A stretch of DNA of 64,000 nt from Bathynomus jamesi. Its lineage: Eukaryota > Arthropoda > Malacostraca > Isopoda > Cirolanidae. Numbering within the stretch: position 1 is the first letter of the stretch; each line of letters starts with the position of its first letter. Made by a program: the position numbers and the translations under genes. The notes under the pieces were generated by a model. The model ran no database searches and was not told where the DNA came from. It saw nothing but the letters and a program-made list of their open reading frames with translations. Shown here one piece after another: positions 13,001-24,064 of this stretch. Location: the NCBI GenBank assembly GCA_023014485.1, contig JAJOZX010000877.1, positions 651,001 to 715,000 of the forward strand, in the 5' to 3' direction.

Positions 13001-14286
13001 GCTGTTGCTGGTCGTTTGCGAGCTGGTACGAAGTCCGATCTCCTGAAATGCTTCGAGAAGGTCACTGAAAAATCAGATGGAGATTCAACAGTGAAAATCT
13101 TCGATGGTCCTGCTGTAGTCTATTTTATTCAACCCGCCCAAAACATGAGCACGATCGGTGAATATATGGGGAAGCAACTAGTGCCATTTGCAAAATCTCA
13201 TGCTTCTGGTTGTATGGATCGTATGGACTGGATATGGGATATCTACCCTGAGAGAAGCCTGAAAGAACAAGCTCATTAGAATCGAGGAGATGGTCCAAGG
13301 AAAAAAATTGACTCCAAGACTCCCATCAACCGAAAAGAGCGGAGTGCCATCTTCAAAAATGCCGAGAACAAAATAGAACTCTACATATTCGTGTGTAAGC
13401 GGTTAGCTAAGGAAGACCTGGGTGTGCAACTCATCACAACACAAGAGGAAAAGGTCCTCACACAACCACCCTGTGACACGGAGGGTCTGGAACTGTGTAA
13501 CCATCAAGAAGTTTAGACGAGGATGATCCTCCACCTTAAACATGGAGCTTAGCATGGCTATGACAAAGCATACCTCCGCACAGTGGATACTGATGTCGTG
13601 GTTGTCGCAATCTCATCGTTCCCTGAACTGTCATTGTCTGAACTATGGGTGGCTTTTGGGACTGGAAAACACTTCCATTGTTTCCCGATTCACGTGCTAG
13701 GGTCGCAGCTCGCCCAGAGTTGGGACTTGCGCTTCCCTTATCCCATGCACTGACAGGATCGGACACTACATCGCACTTTGTAGGAGTTGGCAAGAAGAAA
13801 GCTTGGGAAGTGTGGAAGCTCTTTCCGGAACTCACGGATAGCCTGCTCGCAATATTGCGGAATCCCGACTGCTTCACCATGGAATCTGTACCTATGCAGG
13901 TCATCGAACGTTTCATTGTCCTACTTTACAGTAAGTCTTGTGGAGCTGCTACCGTGAACCAAGCCCGAAGGGAGATGTTCTCACGAGGGGGCAGAACCCT
14001 CGACAATATCCCACCAACTCAGGCAGCTCTATTTCAACATGTGAGACAATTCTTCAGGCAGCTTTCATTTGGGGTCAGGCGAACGGCTTCATCAAGAGAT
14101 CCCTGATCCTACTGACTGGGGATGGATGATCTCAGCTCAGAAGGAGTTGGTGCCGTTCTGGGCGACACTTGCAGATGTCAGTAAGGCTTTCGCGATCCTC
14201 CGACACTGTGGCTGTAAGAAATCATGCGCTGGCACCTGCAAATGCAACAAAGCGCAATTACACTGCACTTCCTTATGCCACTACTA
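10088..14286 (+). pseudogene. CXC-type transposon-associated protein, frameshifted
   Basis: Successive plus-strand segments belong to one large protein. An N-terminal cysteine block contains CILC and CHTKLY (10286-10590). Middle blocks are FAELAAYVSECK (10660) and NILRRHIFENLLEAFSGS (10930), then FTTGDVDNVDQ with SEFHGTMISL (11400-11490). Then come DQSLYSLAKRIQWKYPEQ and VVMMGGLHIGM (11940-12050), FALDHPNYARWLPIHVRDL (12300-12360), HALTGSDTTSHFVGVGKKK (13745-13800) and a C-terminal cysteine-rich CGCKKSCAGTCKCNK (14200-14250) like a CXC DNA-binding motif. I recognise this chain as an uncharacterised, widely distributed invertebrate family, likely transposase-like. At least six frame changes make this copy inactive. 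Confidence 0.7.
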
Positions 14287-14812
14287 AGGTGCTTGTTCTA
14301 ACAATGATGATCTTACCTAGTGTTCTCATTGTATGATTAGTTTTGACAAACTGCCTGTGTCATAACTTGACTTGTAGTAACGATGATCTTGCCCAATGTT
14401 CTTGATTAGTTTTGTGTAATTGTAAATATAACCACTTACAGATGGGCGGAGGTTGGGGAAAGTGGTTGGTGGGGTGCATAACGCGTTGGGTCCTCGTCCC
14501 GCATCCTGGAAACACACTTGACTATCGAATAATGCTTGAATTTGCAGTCAGACAGTGTGGCTAAAACGCATTAATCTTTGATTTGCCGGTATCGCTCTTA
14601 TTCTCCATAAGTTCACACAGGTTACAGTGATAATTCAACTTTAAACCAAACAACCGCAACCGCCCAAGATCATCAAATTTGGCCCAGCCGTTTCAAAGAT
14701 AGAGCGATATAGGTGTTTTAGGGTAAAAAATGACCTTGACCATGACTTATCATGTGACTTTGACCTCGAAACACCCGAAACATAGTTAGATTGATCAGGC
14801 ATCCTCAAAAGT

Positions 14813-15048
14813 ATAAGAAACGAGCACAAGATCATCAAAATCGGCCCAGTAATTCCTGAGATATGGCATGTTATGGTTTTGGCTGTAGAATTGAGGCAGC
14901 CATTTTGAATTTGCTTAACATGGCCGGCAGAGTGAGGTCCCATCGTGTTCCCAACCTGGAAATGTTTCTATATGGCTAAAGGTAACTTCATGCCAAATTT
15001 CACACTTTCTGCCAGATCTGAACGATTTTTGCATTAATCCACCCCACT
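14813..15048 (-). repeat. Right terminal inverted repeat of the CXC-type transposon
   Basis: Reverse-complement partner of 8769-9003. Ends in CCCCACT, followed by the right copy of the likely 5-bp duplication. Confidence 0.85.
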
Positions 15049-15961
15049 ATTATACAGTGGACGGATACAGGTGAGGTCATTGTTGAAGAAACAAAGGTAC
15101 AGGGCTCGAATATCGTTGATATCGTCCATGACCTGGTGAGAAAGTGGGATAGGCTCTCACCAGCAGGATGGAAGCATATTAACGCAAGACTACAGCAAAA
15201 AAATGGCCCCAAAACATTGATAGGAAATTTGAACAAGTTAAAAGACTTGGAACATGCATCGCATGTGCCACAACTGAGCACGCCTTCACCCCCAGCGGTA
15301 GCATCTCTGAAGAGGAGAAAGAAGAGACCAAACAACAACGGTCAACCCTCCCCGCGTGCCTCTAAAATACGCAAATGGCTTACATATTAAGAAAACGTTA
15401 TTATGACATTTGAAGCCCAACCTCCTACGGCGGCGTTGATAGACTGTACAGTAGGGTGGCCCACTTTTCAATTTTTTTTGAAAAGTATAGGTGATCGTGG
15501 TTTTTCCCATTATTTGGCACTATACTAGCACATTGGTACCATTTTTACAAAAATTGATCAATATTTAGGGGTCTCGCATCGACCTTGAAATTACTATTTT
15601 TTTTTAAAAATGCGTACTTTTTAACTTTTTACTGAATCAAGATAAATCATTAAGTAGGAATGTTTTCTGAATCCTTTTAATGAGAGAAGTCGTTTGGTGT
15701 GCCTGCCAATGTCATACGACTAACGGTTTAAAGGTTGTTCCTGTATACAGGTAATACCAATGTGCTAGTATAGTGCCAAATAATGGGAAAAACCACGATC
15801 ACCTATACTTTTCAAAAAAATGAGTCACCATACCCGGGCGGAATGTATAATGTATATAGGTAATTAGAAAATGCACTATGCCTGTGCCAGGTACCTAACC
15901 TATTTCTTTTTTTGCAGATCATAACATTTTGAAATTCTGTCTGAGTTCCTCATCCTTTGTC

Positions 15962-17249
15962 ATGGACAAATCGATGGCAACCATAACTGGAAGAACTCTT
16001 GAAGCTACAAATAGAGAGTCATCAAAAGGAAAGGCGAAAATAACATCGCTACCTTCTCTAAGATCGGCCTCGGAAATTTTTTTTAGTTGGCCAACCGTCG
16101 TCCTCCATCAGTGGTAGCAAATTGCCAACAACACGGCAGGTTTTGCAATACTTCTTCAGTGTTATCCAGTACACTGCTAACAGGAAAGACGCAATCAAAG
16201 AAACCGTAAACAACGTCTTAAAGTTTTGGAACATGGCCCGCATTAAAACAATCACAAAGCTCAACTGCGAACGGAAGCTAGAGGCATTGTGGAAAGAGTG
16301 GCACTTACTCCAAAAGAGCAGAAAACGAGAAACTGACGCCGGAGGAAAACGGCAGAAGTTTTCGGACAGTGTGGACAAGCTGTGGGATATCGGAGCATCT
16401 GACGCTGTCGAAGATATAAAGAAGAATCGACTGCTGTCCTACAAGGACAAGAAAGAAGACATTAACTTCTACCTCGATCAACGGGGTCCTCGGGGGCAAC
16501 GATGAGCGGGAACGATAAAGTTTTCGCTGTAAAAAGAAAGCTACAGGAAGGAAGAAAACGTCCTCGCCAGGAGCCGCAAACCTCAAAGTGTGCATACGAA
16601 ACCGGAGATGAGGCCATGGAGAATGATGATACTGGCATGTCAGGAGAGTCGGAGACAGAACTAGCGTTCCCCCTGCCGAAAGAGCCAAGTGTGTCTCAAT
16701 CTTCCTCGCCGCATCCTTAATGCACCTGCTGTCATGGAAGTGGCTGATCGTTTCCGCATGTCCAATAATCAGGTGCGTATTGTGTATAGTATTCATCGAT
16801 AGCGTCAGTTTTAAAGTGTCCCGTAACCCACATGTATTCTTGACAGTTTCCTTTCCACTTTCCATTCTCTACGTTGGTAGTAAGCATTGTGGCTGCTATC
16901 ACACGTTCGGCGGATCCACCAGCAGACCTCAATCAGTTCAGCATCTCGAAAGAAACGGCTCGCCGGGGAAGAGTGTCACATCGCCGTGAAGTGGCGACGG
17001 CTGTGAAGGACTCCTTCACGCCACCGAGGCACACTGTTGTCCACTAGGATGGCAAAATGGTCAAGGTCAGTTGATTAAGTTTTTATAGCTATCAATTTAG
17101 TAATGAGATTCATGAAGCATAATGTCAATTAAAAAGAGAACTGAATGTGAACAAAAATAGGTTACTTTAGAACCATGAAATTGAAATATATGGCATGTGT
17201 TTCAGAACTTCCTTGGAACGGCGGAGCACCGCCAAGCAATTCTCATTAG
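15962..17249 (+). pseudogene. Truncated hAT-like transposase, N-terminal part
   Basis: From ATG 15962 (MDKSMATITGR) it is nearly identical to the N-terminal exon of the copy at 43759. It includes the FWNMARIKTITKLN block, the GGKRQKFSDSVDKLWDIGA block and FYLDQRG. An in-frame break near 16080 follows an extra T in a T-run, and there is another break near 16500. Exon sequence continues to a donor after NNQ, then an acceptor and a short piece of exon 3 (FLGTAEHRQAIL) to 17249. The remaining catalytic exons are absent, so it cannot code a functional transposase. Confidence 0.75.
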
Positions 17250-17636
17250 GGTGGCCCACTTTTCAATTTTTTTTTAAAAGTATAGGTTATCGTAGTTTTT
17301 CCCATTATTTGGCACTATACTAGCACATTGGTATTACCTGTATACAGGCGCAACTTTTAAACCGTTAGTCGTATGACATTGGAAGGCACACCAAACGACT
17401 TCTCTCATCAAGAGGATTCAAAAAACATCCCTACTTAATGATTTATCTTGATTCAGTAAAAAGTTGAAAAGTACGCATTTAAAAAAAAAACTCGTAATTT
17501 CAAGGTCGATGCGAGACCCCTAAATATTGATCAATTTTTGTAAAAATGGTACCAATGTGCTAGTATAGTGCCAAATAATGGGAAAAACTACGATAACCTA
17601 TACTTTTAAAAAAAAATTGAAAAGTGGGCCACCCTA
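17250..17636. repeat. 387-bp foldback (MITE-like) unit forming the right end of the deleted hAT-like copy
   Basis: Starts TAGGGTGGCCCAC and ends with its reverse complement. About 95 bp at each side pair with one another, including TTTTTCCCATTATTTGGC and its complement. Unlike the right end of the full element at 43251-47003, both terminal repeats are complete, so it has the form of a free-standing MITE. Confidence 0.85.
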
Positions 17637-18648
17637 CTCTACAGAGGCGTTTATAATGAAGGAGTGAGAAAAAAGATGTTGAGAGGTTTTTGCAGGAGCA
17701 GGATGCTTATACACTTCATAAGTCGGTGAGAAAAAGGTTTAAAATAGCCAAGACAACAGCAGCCTCGATTGATTCTATTTGGCAGGCGGGTTTAACGGAC
17801 ATGCAGAGATATTCAGTGTATAATGGTGGCTACCGCTACATCCTATTCATAAGAGATGTATTCTCTAGATATTTATGATTAATTCCACTGAAAAATAAAT
17901 CGCCTGAAACAGTTGCTAAAGCCACCAAAACGCTGATGTTGAAAGGAAACAGGATTCCTGGCTATTTTTGTACAGACATGAGGAAAGAATTTACAGGCAA
18001 AGCTTTTCAGAGCATGTTCACAGAGTTTAATATCAGTTACTACACTAGCAATTCTATACATAAGTCATCTTTAGCTGAAAGAGTTCAACGTACCATAAAG
18101 GAACGCATGCATCGCTATTTCACACATAAAAACCATACAGATATATAGACATTCTGGATTCGCTGGCCTCATCCTACAACCATTCACATTACCGTGCGAT
18201 TGGTACATCACCTAAGGAACTTTTAGAAAGAGGTACGCACACAGAGCGTGAGATGAGAAAAGACACTCGTAAAGTGCCACCACACTCTGCACGTTTCAAA
18301 ATGAATGATTATGTAATGATGTCGCGTTCGGTAATAAATTCGCGAAGGGATTTGAGCAAGATTGGACGTATGAGATTTTTTAATTTAGGGCTATGAAACC
18401 TAAATACGAGATAATGCTGCATTACGTTTAAGATTTGAATGGGGAAGAAATTGCAGGAGGCTTTTACGGCGAGGAGCTGCAGAAAGTGGCATTTAATTTG
18501 GAAAATATGTGTTTAAAATTGAAAAATTTTTAGGCAGCGAAGGTTCAGGAAAGAGAAAAATGTACCTGGTGAAATGGCTAGGGTACCCAGAAAGCTTCAA
18601 CACTTATATAAAAGCTGATGCAATAATAAAGCTTAAATAGTATGCAAC

Positions 18649-19442
18649 ATGGCGCCTAACCACTTCTACGTCACACTCCCGTCCTCCTCGTCCCTGTCTG
18701 TACACCCTGGCAACACCCTGGCCAACTTTGTAACAGAACTCCACGGGCCCATCGAATTGGGTCGTGAATCATATGAGGTAGGAATATGCGAAATTCAATT
18801 GTCTACCAAGTTTTTACGTATTGAAAATAAAGAATCCGTTTTTACGGTTCTTAGAAACTGTGATAAGTGTGAAAAGGCAGGTGTAACTCGGGACGAAAGC
18901 ATGCGTGTCGCCCGGAGTAGGGAGGCACAGTACTACACTACAGTAGTAACACTAGGCCGGGTCATTATGGCGCAGCCGAGGATGTTGTGAGAGACTTACA
19001 TGGTAGTTTGAAAAGATCAAATCTTACAGATGATTTAGTATACGAAATCGTAAACAAAGATACCCCGGCACATACTCTGAATCTAAAATCAGAGGCTAAC
19101 AGAAATATTAAAGACAAAGGGCTGTTCAAAATTATAACCGAGGGCCGATATGGAGCAGCCCTCCAAAGAGATACCTTTCACGAAACACAACATGACTTGT
19201 GTAGCTTAATGTATCAGCTGAAATTTGAGAAATTGAATGATGGCTACCCTCCGCCAGACATGTGCTATATTTACAGCAATATCTTGGGACATCAATTTGT
19301 TGGGGATACCCAGATGCGTCTGATGCGTATCGCTCACATTCCCAATCATAGAGGAGGGAGCTTAAGCATTACATATGACAAGCCTCATTCTGTCAATGTC
19401 GCAACTAACCTACTAACCAATATCTCAACATACTGTATATAA
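18649..19442 (+). pseudogene. Penton-like minor capsid protein (Polinton A)
   Basis: Predicted vertex or minor capsid protein. ATG 18649 opens MAPNHFYVTLPSSSS, with the characteristic N-terminal NTLANFVTELHGPIEL and SYEVGICEIQ blocks of Polinton minor capsid proteins. The reading shifts frame near 18985 and continues (LTDDLVYEIVN, then CYIYSNILGHQFVGDTQ) to 19442. It lies nine bases after the integrase stop. One frameshift breaks an otherwise complete gene of about 265 codons. Assignment rests on family knowledge of the FYVTLPS and VG(I/L)CE(I/L)Q signature and on gene order before the capsid gene. Confidence 0.8.
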
Positions 19443-19521
19443 GAACGACTGAGGGGAAAAGTTTTCCATTCGGTGACGGGAGCTTAACAGCGAAGCTGCA
19501 CTTTCATCGCACTGTGATATA

Positions 19522-19896
19522 ATGACCTGTAGGCCTTTCACAGTCTATCAAGGGGTGAGATACCAACGCGGGAGTAAGATTGGATCCATTTTTTCAACCA
19601 TACTGCATACGGGTATCCTCTTGCTGAAGAGTGGTGCTAGATATCGCGGCAGGAAAGCGTTACACTCAGGTCTCAACACGGTAGAAGACATAATGGCAGG
19701 GACTAAGCCTAAAGAAACTCTAAAAAAGCACTTAAAGCGTACACGGGACGAAATCATCAAAGATGCAAGGAGAAAAATGCGTGGTGGTGGGAAGAAGAAG
19801 AAGGGGTTACCAGCACGTGGCGTTAAACGTAAAAGGACATCAAAAAAGAAGTATTCTAAGCGACTGAAACCTATGGGTGACCATTTTTTTAATTGA
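19522..19896 (+). CDS. pVI-like minor virion protein (Polinton A)
   Basis: A 124-codon open frame, intact here. It begins MTCRPFTVYQGVRYQRGSK, then an amphipathic segment (IGSIFSTILHTGILLLKSGARY), a linker (GLNTVEDIMAGTKPKETLKKHLK) and a very basic tail rich in KKK and KRKR. This layout, an amphipathic N-terminus followed by a basic C-terminus between penton and major capsid genes, is that of the adenovirus pVI-like, membrane-active minor capsid proteins of Polinton/adintovirus elements. The equivalence is inferred from position and composition. Compare the copy at 41019-41351, which is cut short at its C-terminus. Confidence 0.7.
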   Translation: MTCRPFTVYQGVRYQRGSKIGSIFSTILHTGILLLKSGARYRGRKALHSGLNTVEDIMAGTKPKETLKKHLKRTRDEIIKDARRKMRGGGKKKKGLPARGVKRKRTSKKKYSKRLKPMGDHFFN

Positions 19897-19976
19897 TATA
19901 ACCTATGGACATTGCTTTCATGAATCATAGGCTATTTACTACTTGTCGAGAGAGGTGCCACTACTTCTGGCTCGCC

Positions 19977-21207
19977 ATGGCGCGTTTCATCCATCCGTGT
20001 AGTTCACAATGTTGTAAATCGGAGCTGGACCTCTTTGACATGCTCCTAACACAAGTTTCTATTGAGCACAGTGAAATCCGTAGTTAATCCGTTACACACC
20101 ATTAGCTCACCGATTGCTCCGAAAGTTCGTGATCCCTACCTCAGGCCCTTACTTTTTTTATCCAAGCTGTGTGCACATGTACGCTAAACTACGAATAGCA
20201 CATTCAGATTGAACTGACTGCGAAGACAAATACGTTGTATTCCCAGAAACAAACTTTCTACACTCCATATTCAGTCAGTGTGACGTGTATTTAAATCAGG
20301 TCAACATCTTGGCAGGGACTGGGTACTATCACCTACGAGCCTATCTGGGAAATGTCCTCAACTTTTCAAAGGAAGCGAAGGACACCTTTTTAATTGCTGA
20401 GGGCTATTATGAAGCTAAAGATGAAAGCAGTATAAAGGACTAGTTTAAAAATTCTAAAAAGTATATGAATGCTTCGGGCGCCTACATACAGATTTCACAT
20501 TCCAGGAGAAGCTGCTTGTGAATGGGGTCGATATGAAAATGAAGTTCATTTGTACGAATCCTGAAATTTGTTTAAATCTGCGGGCTGACCAAGAAGATAG
20601 CTCAAAGCCTGTGGTGATTCAAGTTATGGAGAGATCTCCGCTTGCGCCGAGTGAAATTAAGCTCGGCTAAACAAATAGAAATTGAAAAAATTTACTACAC
20701 GCCACAGTAAGATACCCAATTAACAGAGTACAGATCAAACTATATACGGTACCCTCTGGGCTAACATCGAAGCAGATAGAAAATATCGCCCTTGGATGTC
20801 TACCTAAATGCAGGAACACGTTTCTGTGAATGGTAAATATAAAACGAACGCCTGTAATTTCGAAAATTTCGGCCTTAAAAATATAACCCTATACGTCAAT
20901 GGAGTCGCGTTAGGGGGGACATTAGACAGATTATTCAACAGAAGCCGTGTTCCCGCTTTGCTCGAGAGCCTATAGCAGCGAATTAGGAATCGGCGTAACA
21001 CAGAAGGAATTCGTCGAACAGGTTAGCCTTTACCCGTTTGACATCTCACCTGACTTATGTGCTTGTGTAAACACGCACATAAGCCCACAGCAGAGTGGAA
21101 ACATCTCAGTCAGATTGGAATTCGCCAAGCCGCTAGACGTCCCTATTAGTATACTAGTATACCTCAAATCACAAGCCCTAATAGAGGTGATAGGTTTAGA
21201 GGTGTAG
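19977..21207 (+). pseudogene. Double-jelly-roll major capsid protein (Polinton A)
   Basis: Forms the capsid shell in the virus-like particle. It opens at ATG 19977 with MARFIHPCSSQCCKSELDLFD, the usual start of Polinton capsid proteins. It continues in other frames through VYLNQVNIL, YYHLRAYLGNVLNFSKEAKD, INRVQIKLYTVPSG, FGLKNITLYVNGV and QKEFVEQ to 21207. Copy B preserves the same blocks over 433 codons. Several frameshifts and stops disrupt copy A, and a stretch between TLYVNGVALGG and VFPLC is altered. Confidence 0.8.
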
Positions 21208-21221
21208 TCACAGATTTTAAA

Positions 21222-21710
21222 ATGGATGCGAACACACTTCAGAGAGTAATGAATAGTGACCGAGTCACACGCTCCAAATTTATCGGTGTGTTTGCGAAGA
21301 ATGAAACGCCGAAGCTTTCAGCTACGAGACACTGCGGTGCACTTATTCTAAATACGGATGTTAGCGGAGGCGAAGGGATTCATTGGCTAGCCGTTTATTT
21401 TAAAAATAGGGACCGAATGTACTCTTTTGATTCACTGGGGACCCATCCTTGGAATGACGCTATTATTGTAAAATTTCTCGAGCAATTGCACATTCCCCAA
21501 ATTGTCTGGAAACTTTACCAATTCCAGGGTTAATATAGCAATACTTATGGCATGAACTGCCTTTCATTTCTCTTGCATATGGCCCGCGGGAACGAATTTA
21601 CGAATTTTTTAAAATTATTCGATTTTTGCGACATCGAACGGAATGATGAAATGGTATGCAGTCACATAAAAAACTGGTTCCCGTTTGTACGCACTCGGTG
21701 TATTGTGTGA
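21222..21710 (+). pseudogene. Adenain-like cysteine protease (Polinton A)
   Basis: Predicted maturation protease that cleaves capsid precursors. It starts MDANTLQRVMNSD at 21222. The catalytic His is in GIHWLAVYFKN, followed by YSFDSLG, and the catalytic Cys is in GMNCLSFLLHM. The reading is complete to TAG/TGA at 21708-21710 except for one in-frame TAA near 21531 and local changes. Length (about 162 codons) is short but usual for the Polinton type. It sits 15 bases after the capsid gene. Confidence 0.8.
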
Positions 21711-21729
21711 AATTTTACGCGTATATATA

Positions 21730-21954
21730 TTAGGTCATCCCATAAGTAATGCGGCATTTTTTAATTTTTTTTTCCATTTTTATCATTATTTTACGGATAG
21801 AAATCAAACAACTCTTTGAAGTTATTTATATTTAAATAAATATTTATTTAAATATAAATAACTTCAAAGAGTTGTTTGATTTCTATCCGTAAAATAATGA
21901 TAAAAATGGAAAAAAAAAATTAAAAAATGGCGCATTACTTATGGGATGACCTAA
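21730..21954. mobile_element. Mariner-type MITE, near-perfect palindrome
   Basis: A 225-bp palindrome starting TTAGGTCATCCCATAAGTAA, flanked by TA on both sides (21728-21729 and 21955-21956). The arms pair almost perfectly around an AT-rich centre. TIR form and TA duplication point to a Tc1/mariner-derived non-autonomous element. It lies just 3' of the protease gene of Polinton A; copy B has no insertion of this kind. Confidence 0.9.
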
Positions 21955-22098
21955 TATATATAATTGTGGGTTCATCAATTGTAACAATATTGTGTAAAAT
22001 TATAAAATGTACCAAATAATATTAGTTTGGGTAACGCTTAAGGACAAGGCTTATGTTCTGTAGCTTATTTAAAAAATGTAATGGATGCTAATTCTTTA

Positions 22099-22104
22099 AA
22101 TAAA
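22099..22104 (+). promoter_or_regulatory. Possible polyadenylation signal for the capsid-module transcripts (copy A)
   Basis: AATAAA, about 390 bases after the protease stop. Copy B has AATAAA at 47115-47120 in the corresponding interval, before the convergent right-end gene. Confidence 0.35.
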
Positions 22105-22213
22105 GTTGGATATATATATATAATGTATAAAAAAATTGATACCAATGTGACTCCTATATGTGTGAGAAACATTGAAAATGTGATGTATAGAGTAAACGCT
22201 ATTATTTACTAAT

Positions 22214-23702
22214 TTATAAAACATTTCTCATAGCTTTATTATTTAATAAAATGCTGAAAATACAAAAATTATTCTTATCGCGAAACACAATGCGTTCCAG
22301 CACTGAGCGTGTCCTTTAAGAAAAAAGGCATCGATGTACAGAAATTATTTTTTTGAAGTTTCCCGGGCTCTGAATTATGAATATTTATTTTCCGTTTCAG
22401 ATATATTCAATATTCAATCTTATCATATATATACCCAGGGTACCCATTTATCTCCTAACCACTTTCTTTATTGTGCTGAAGGATGATCAGATGGGTTTAC
22501 TGCGCGCCGCCAGCCTTCACCTGGGCTCGACCCCTGACCGATGGAATCGTTGTCAACAACGCCTTTATTAATTTAAACGACAATTACCATCTAGCTATAA
22601 TCTACAGTACTCGTATAACGTATACAATACGTAAGCAGCAGAATTCAGTAGATTTTGGTAATTGAATTTGTTGAAAATTTTTCTGTGGTCTATTGTTATA
22701 GGCTTGATCTAGTATTTAATGAGCAGCTGTGGGGATATATTCTACATATATATATATATATAAATAATCGCTGTATCCCTTCTTTATAATAATTATAAAA
22801 AATTCGTGTACTTATCATTCAATTACAATTTGGTTATAAAATTTTCGCCACCAGTTGTAATAAGCATTTTAAAGCTCACAAGTTTTACAATTAATAACTA
22901 AAATAATATATAATTATATGTGAAAATAATGAAAAAATAAAACACTTCGTGTTGTTTACCCGTACGCGAATAAGATATGCGAGTTTGTTCAAAATGCTTT
23001 GCTCGATAACCACATTTAGCAAGTATAATTTATAAAAATTAATAACAGACGCTTAGGTTTATTGACAATATACATATTTCAGGCGAATTGATGCAAATAT
23101 AATATAATAGGAGAGAGACGCTTAAACAGCCAGGGTACCCGATCAATTAATGGTTAGTTTAATTAACAACATACTGTACATATTGTAGGTGAAGTTGATG
23201 CAAATATAATATCATAATAGAGACGTTTAAACAGTCAGAGTACCCGGTCAAATATTGGTTAGGTTAATTAACAATATACATATTTTAGGTGAATTTGATG
23301 CAAATCTAATATAATAGAGACGCTTAAACAGCCAGGGTACCGGATCAAATAATGGTTAGGTTGATTAACAATATACATATTTTAGGTAAATTTGATGCAA
23401 ATATAATATCATAATAGAGAAGCTTAAACAGCCAGGGTACCCGGTCAAATAATGGTTGGGTTAATTGGATACAAGGTTAGGGTAATTGATTGCCCAGTTA
23501 GATCAATTGCACGCGCTTGACGAGGGGTTAGGTTAAATCGTGATAATTTCTATTAAAAAAGAGAAAACATGAATACAGATCTTAACTTTAAAAAGGAATA
23601 TGCATTCGCATTGTAGAAGCTAGTTTCCATAATTTACATCCGTAACTTGCATATCATTTGACAGGTCACTATATTTGTATATATATATACATATATATAT
23701 AT

Positions 23703-23793
<91 letters not shown>

Positions 23794-24003
23794 TAAAAAA
23801 AAGCTTTGGTGGAAATAGTTACAAAATTTTTTCTACCTACATTTCGTACGTGTTTCTCTCCAATGTATCATTCTGTCCAGCTTCACAAATGTTCGCCACA
23901 AACTGCGATGAAAGGAACCGCTCCCGATCAACTGTGTTGAAAAGTAACATCTTTGCTCCCGCACTTTGGACCAATAGGATAAAATCACACTTCCGTATAT
24001 ATA

Positions 24004-24064
<61 letters not shown>

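Larger units (their letters stand above)
8769..15048 (+). mobile_element. CXC-type TIR DNA transposon (6.28 kb), superfamily not identified
   Basis: Inserted in the GSNIVDIV gene of Polinton A; copy B has the empty site at about 37797. The ends start AGTGGGG and read as imperfect inverted repeats of roughly 235 bp (8769-9003 and 14813-15048). The flanks ATTGT (8764-8768) and ATTAT (15049-15053) fit a 5-bp target duplication with one substitution. It encodes the multi-block protein at 10088-14286 and carries a palindromic (TA)-centred insertion at 9591-9839. I know this protein as a widely scattered uncharacterised family; I cannot place it in a named transposon superfamily. Confidence 0.75.
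8344..15390 (+). pseudogene. Conserved Polinton protein with GSNIVDIV motif (copy A), split by a 6.3-kb transposon
   Basis: Starts at ATG 8344. The N-terminal part, acidic and rich in K/E, continues to the block NKGLSLYNLLSEDS at 8770, where the CXC-type transposon interrupts it. The C-terminal part resumes at about 15050 (TDTGEVIVEE, then VQGSNIVDIVHD) and ends with a basic tail SLKRRKKR and RKWLTY at 15390. Similar proteins occur as hypothetical genes in metazoan Polintons, from family knowledge; no enzyme motif is visible. The basic tail could be a nuclear or nucleic-acid-binding signal. Its last codons contain the ATG of the integrase (15375). Confidence 0.65.
15452..17636 (+). mobile_element. 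hAT-like DNA transposon, internally deleted copy
   Basis: Ends TAGGGTGGCCCAC and its complement. Flanks CTGTACAG (15444-15451) and CTCTACAG (17637-17644) are an 8-bp target duplication with one mismatch, and copy B gives the empty site near 39155. It keeps the 5' coding exon of the related full element at 43251-47003, but the exons after the start of exon 3 are missing: at 17249 the sequence jumps to a right-end foldback unit (17250-17636). Each end is itself a hairpin (15452-15836 and 17250-17636). Confidence 0.85.
15375..18640 (+). pseudogene. Retroviral-type integrase with C-terminal chromodomain (Polinton A), split
   Basis: Inserts the element into host DNA. The ATG at 15375 lies inside the end of the preceding gene. 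An N-terminal block (MAYILRKRYYD, then YGGVDRLYRGVYNEGV) is split by a hAT-like element at 15452-17636. The catalytic core follows: the first Asp position region QAGLTDM, the second Asp in FCTDMRKEF, and Glu in SLAERVQRTIKERM. A chromodomain (YLVKWLGYPESFNTYI) ends at TAG 18640. The copy B core reads QADLTDM at the first site; here the nearby Asp is replaced by Gly. In-frame stops (for example after FSRYL) and frameshifts are present. Neighbour order matches copy B. Confidence 0.85.

Noticed and set aside
16305..16865. Long minus-strand frames across the hAT-like elements (also 43716-44480)
   Set aside because: They are antisense shadows of the conserved transposase exon, present in both copies only because the exon is.
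22510..22540. tRNA-like B-box string GGGCTCGACCCC
   Set aside because: No A box or cloverleaf could be built around it. A similar string near 47680 on the other strand also lacks partners.
23043..23465. CRISPR-like array
   Set aside because: The units are contiguous 100-bp tandem repeats without variable spacers, in eukaryotic transposon DNA.
23465..23560. Telomere-like TTAGG sequence
   Set aside because: Only scattered GGTTAGG words, no regular array.
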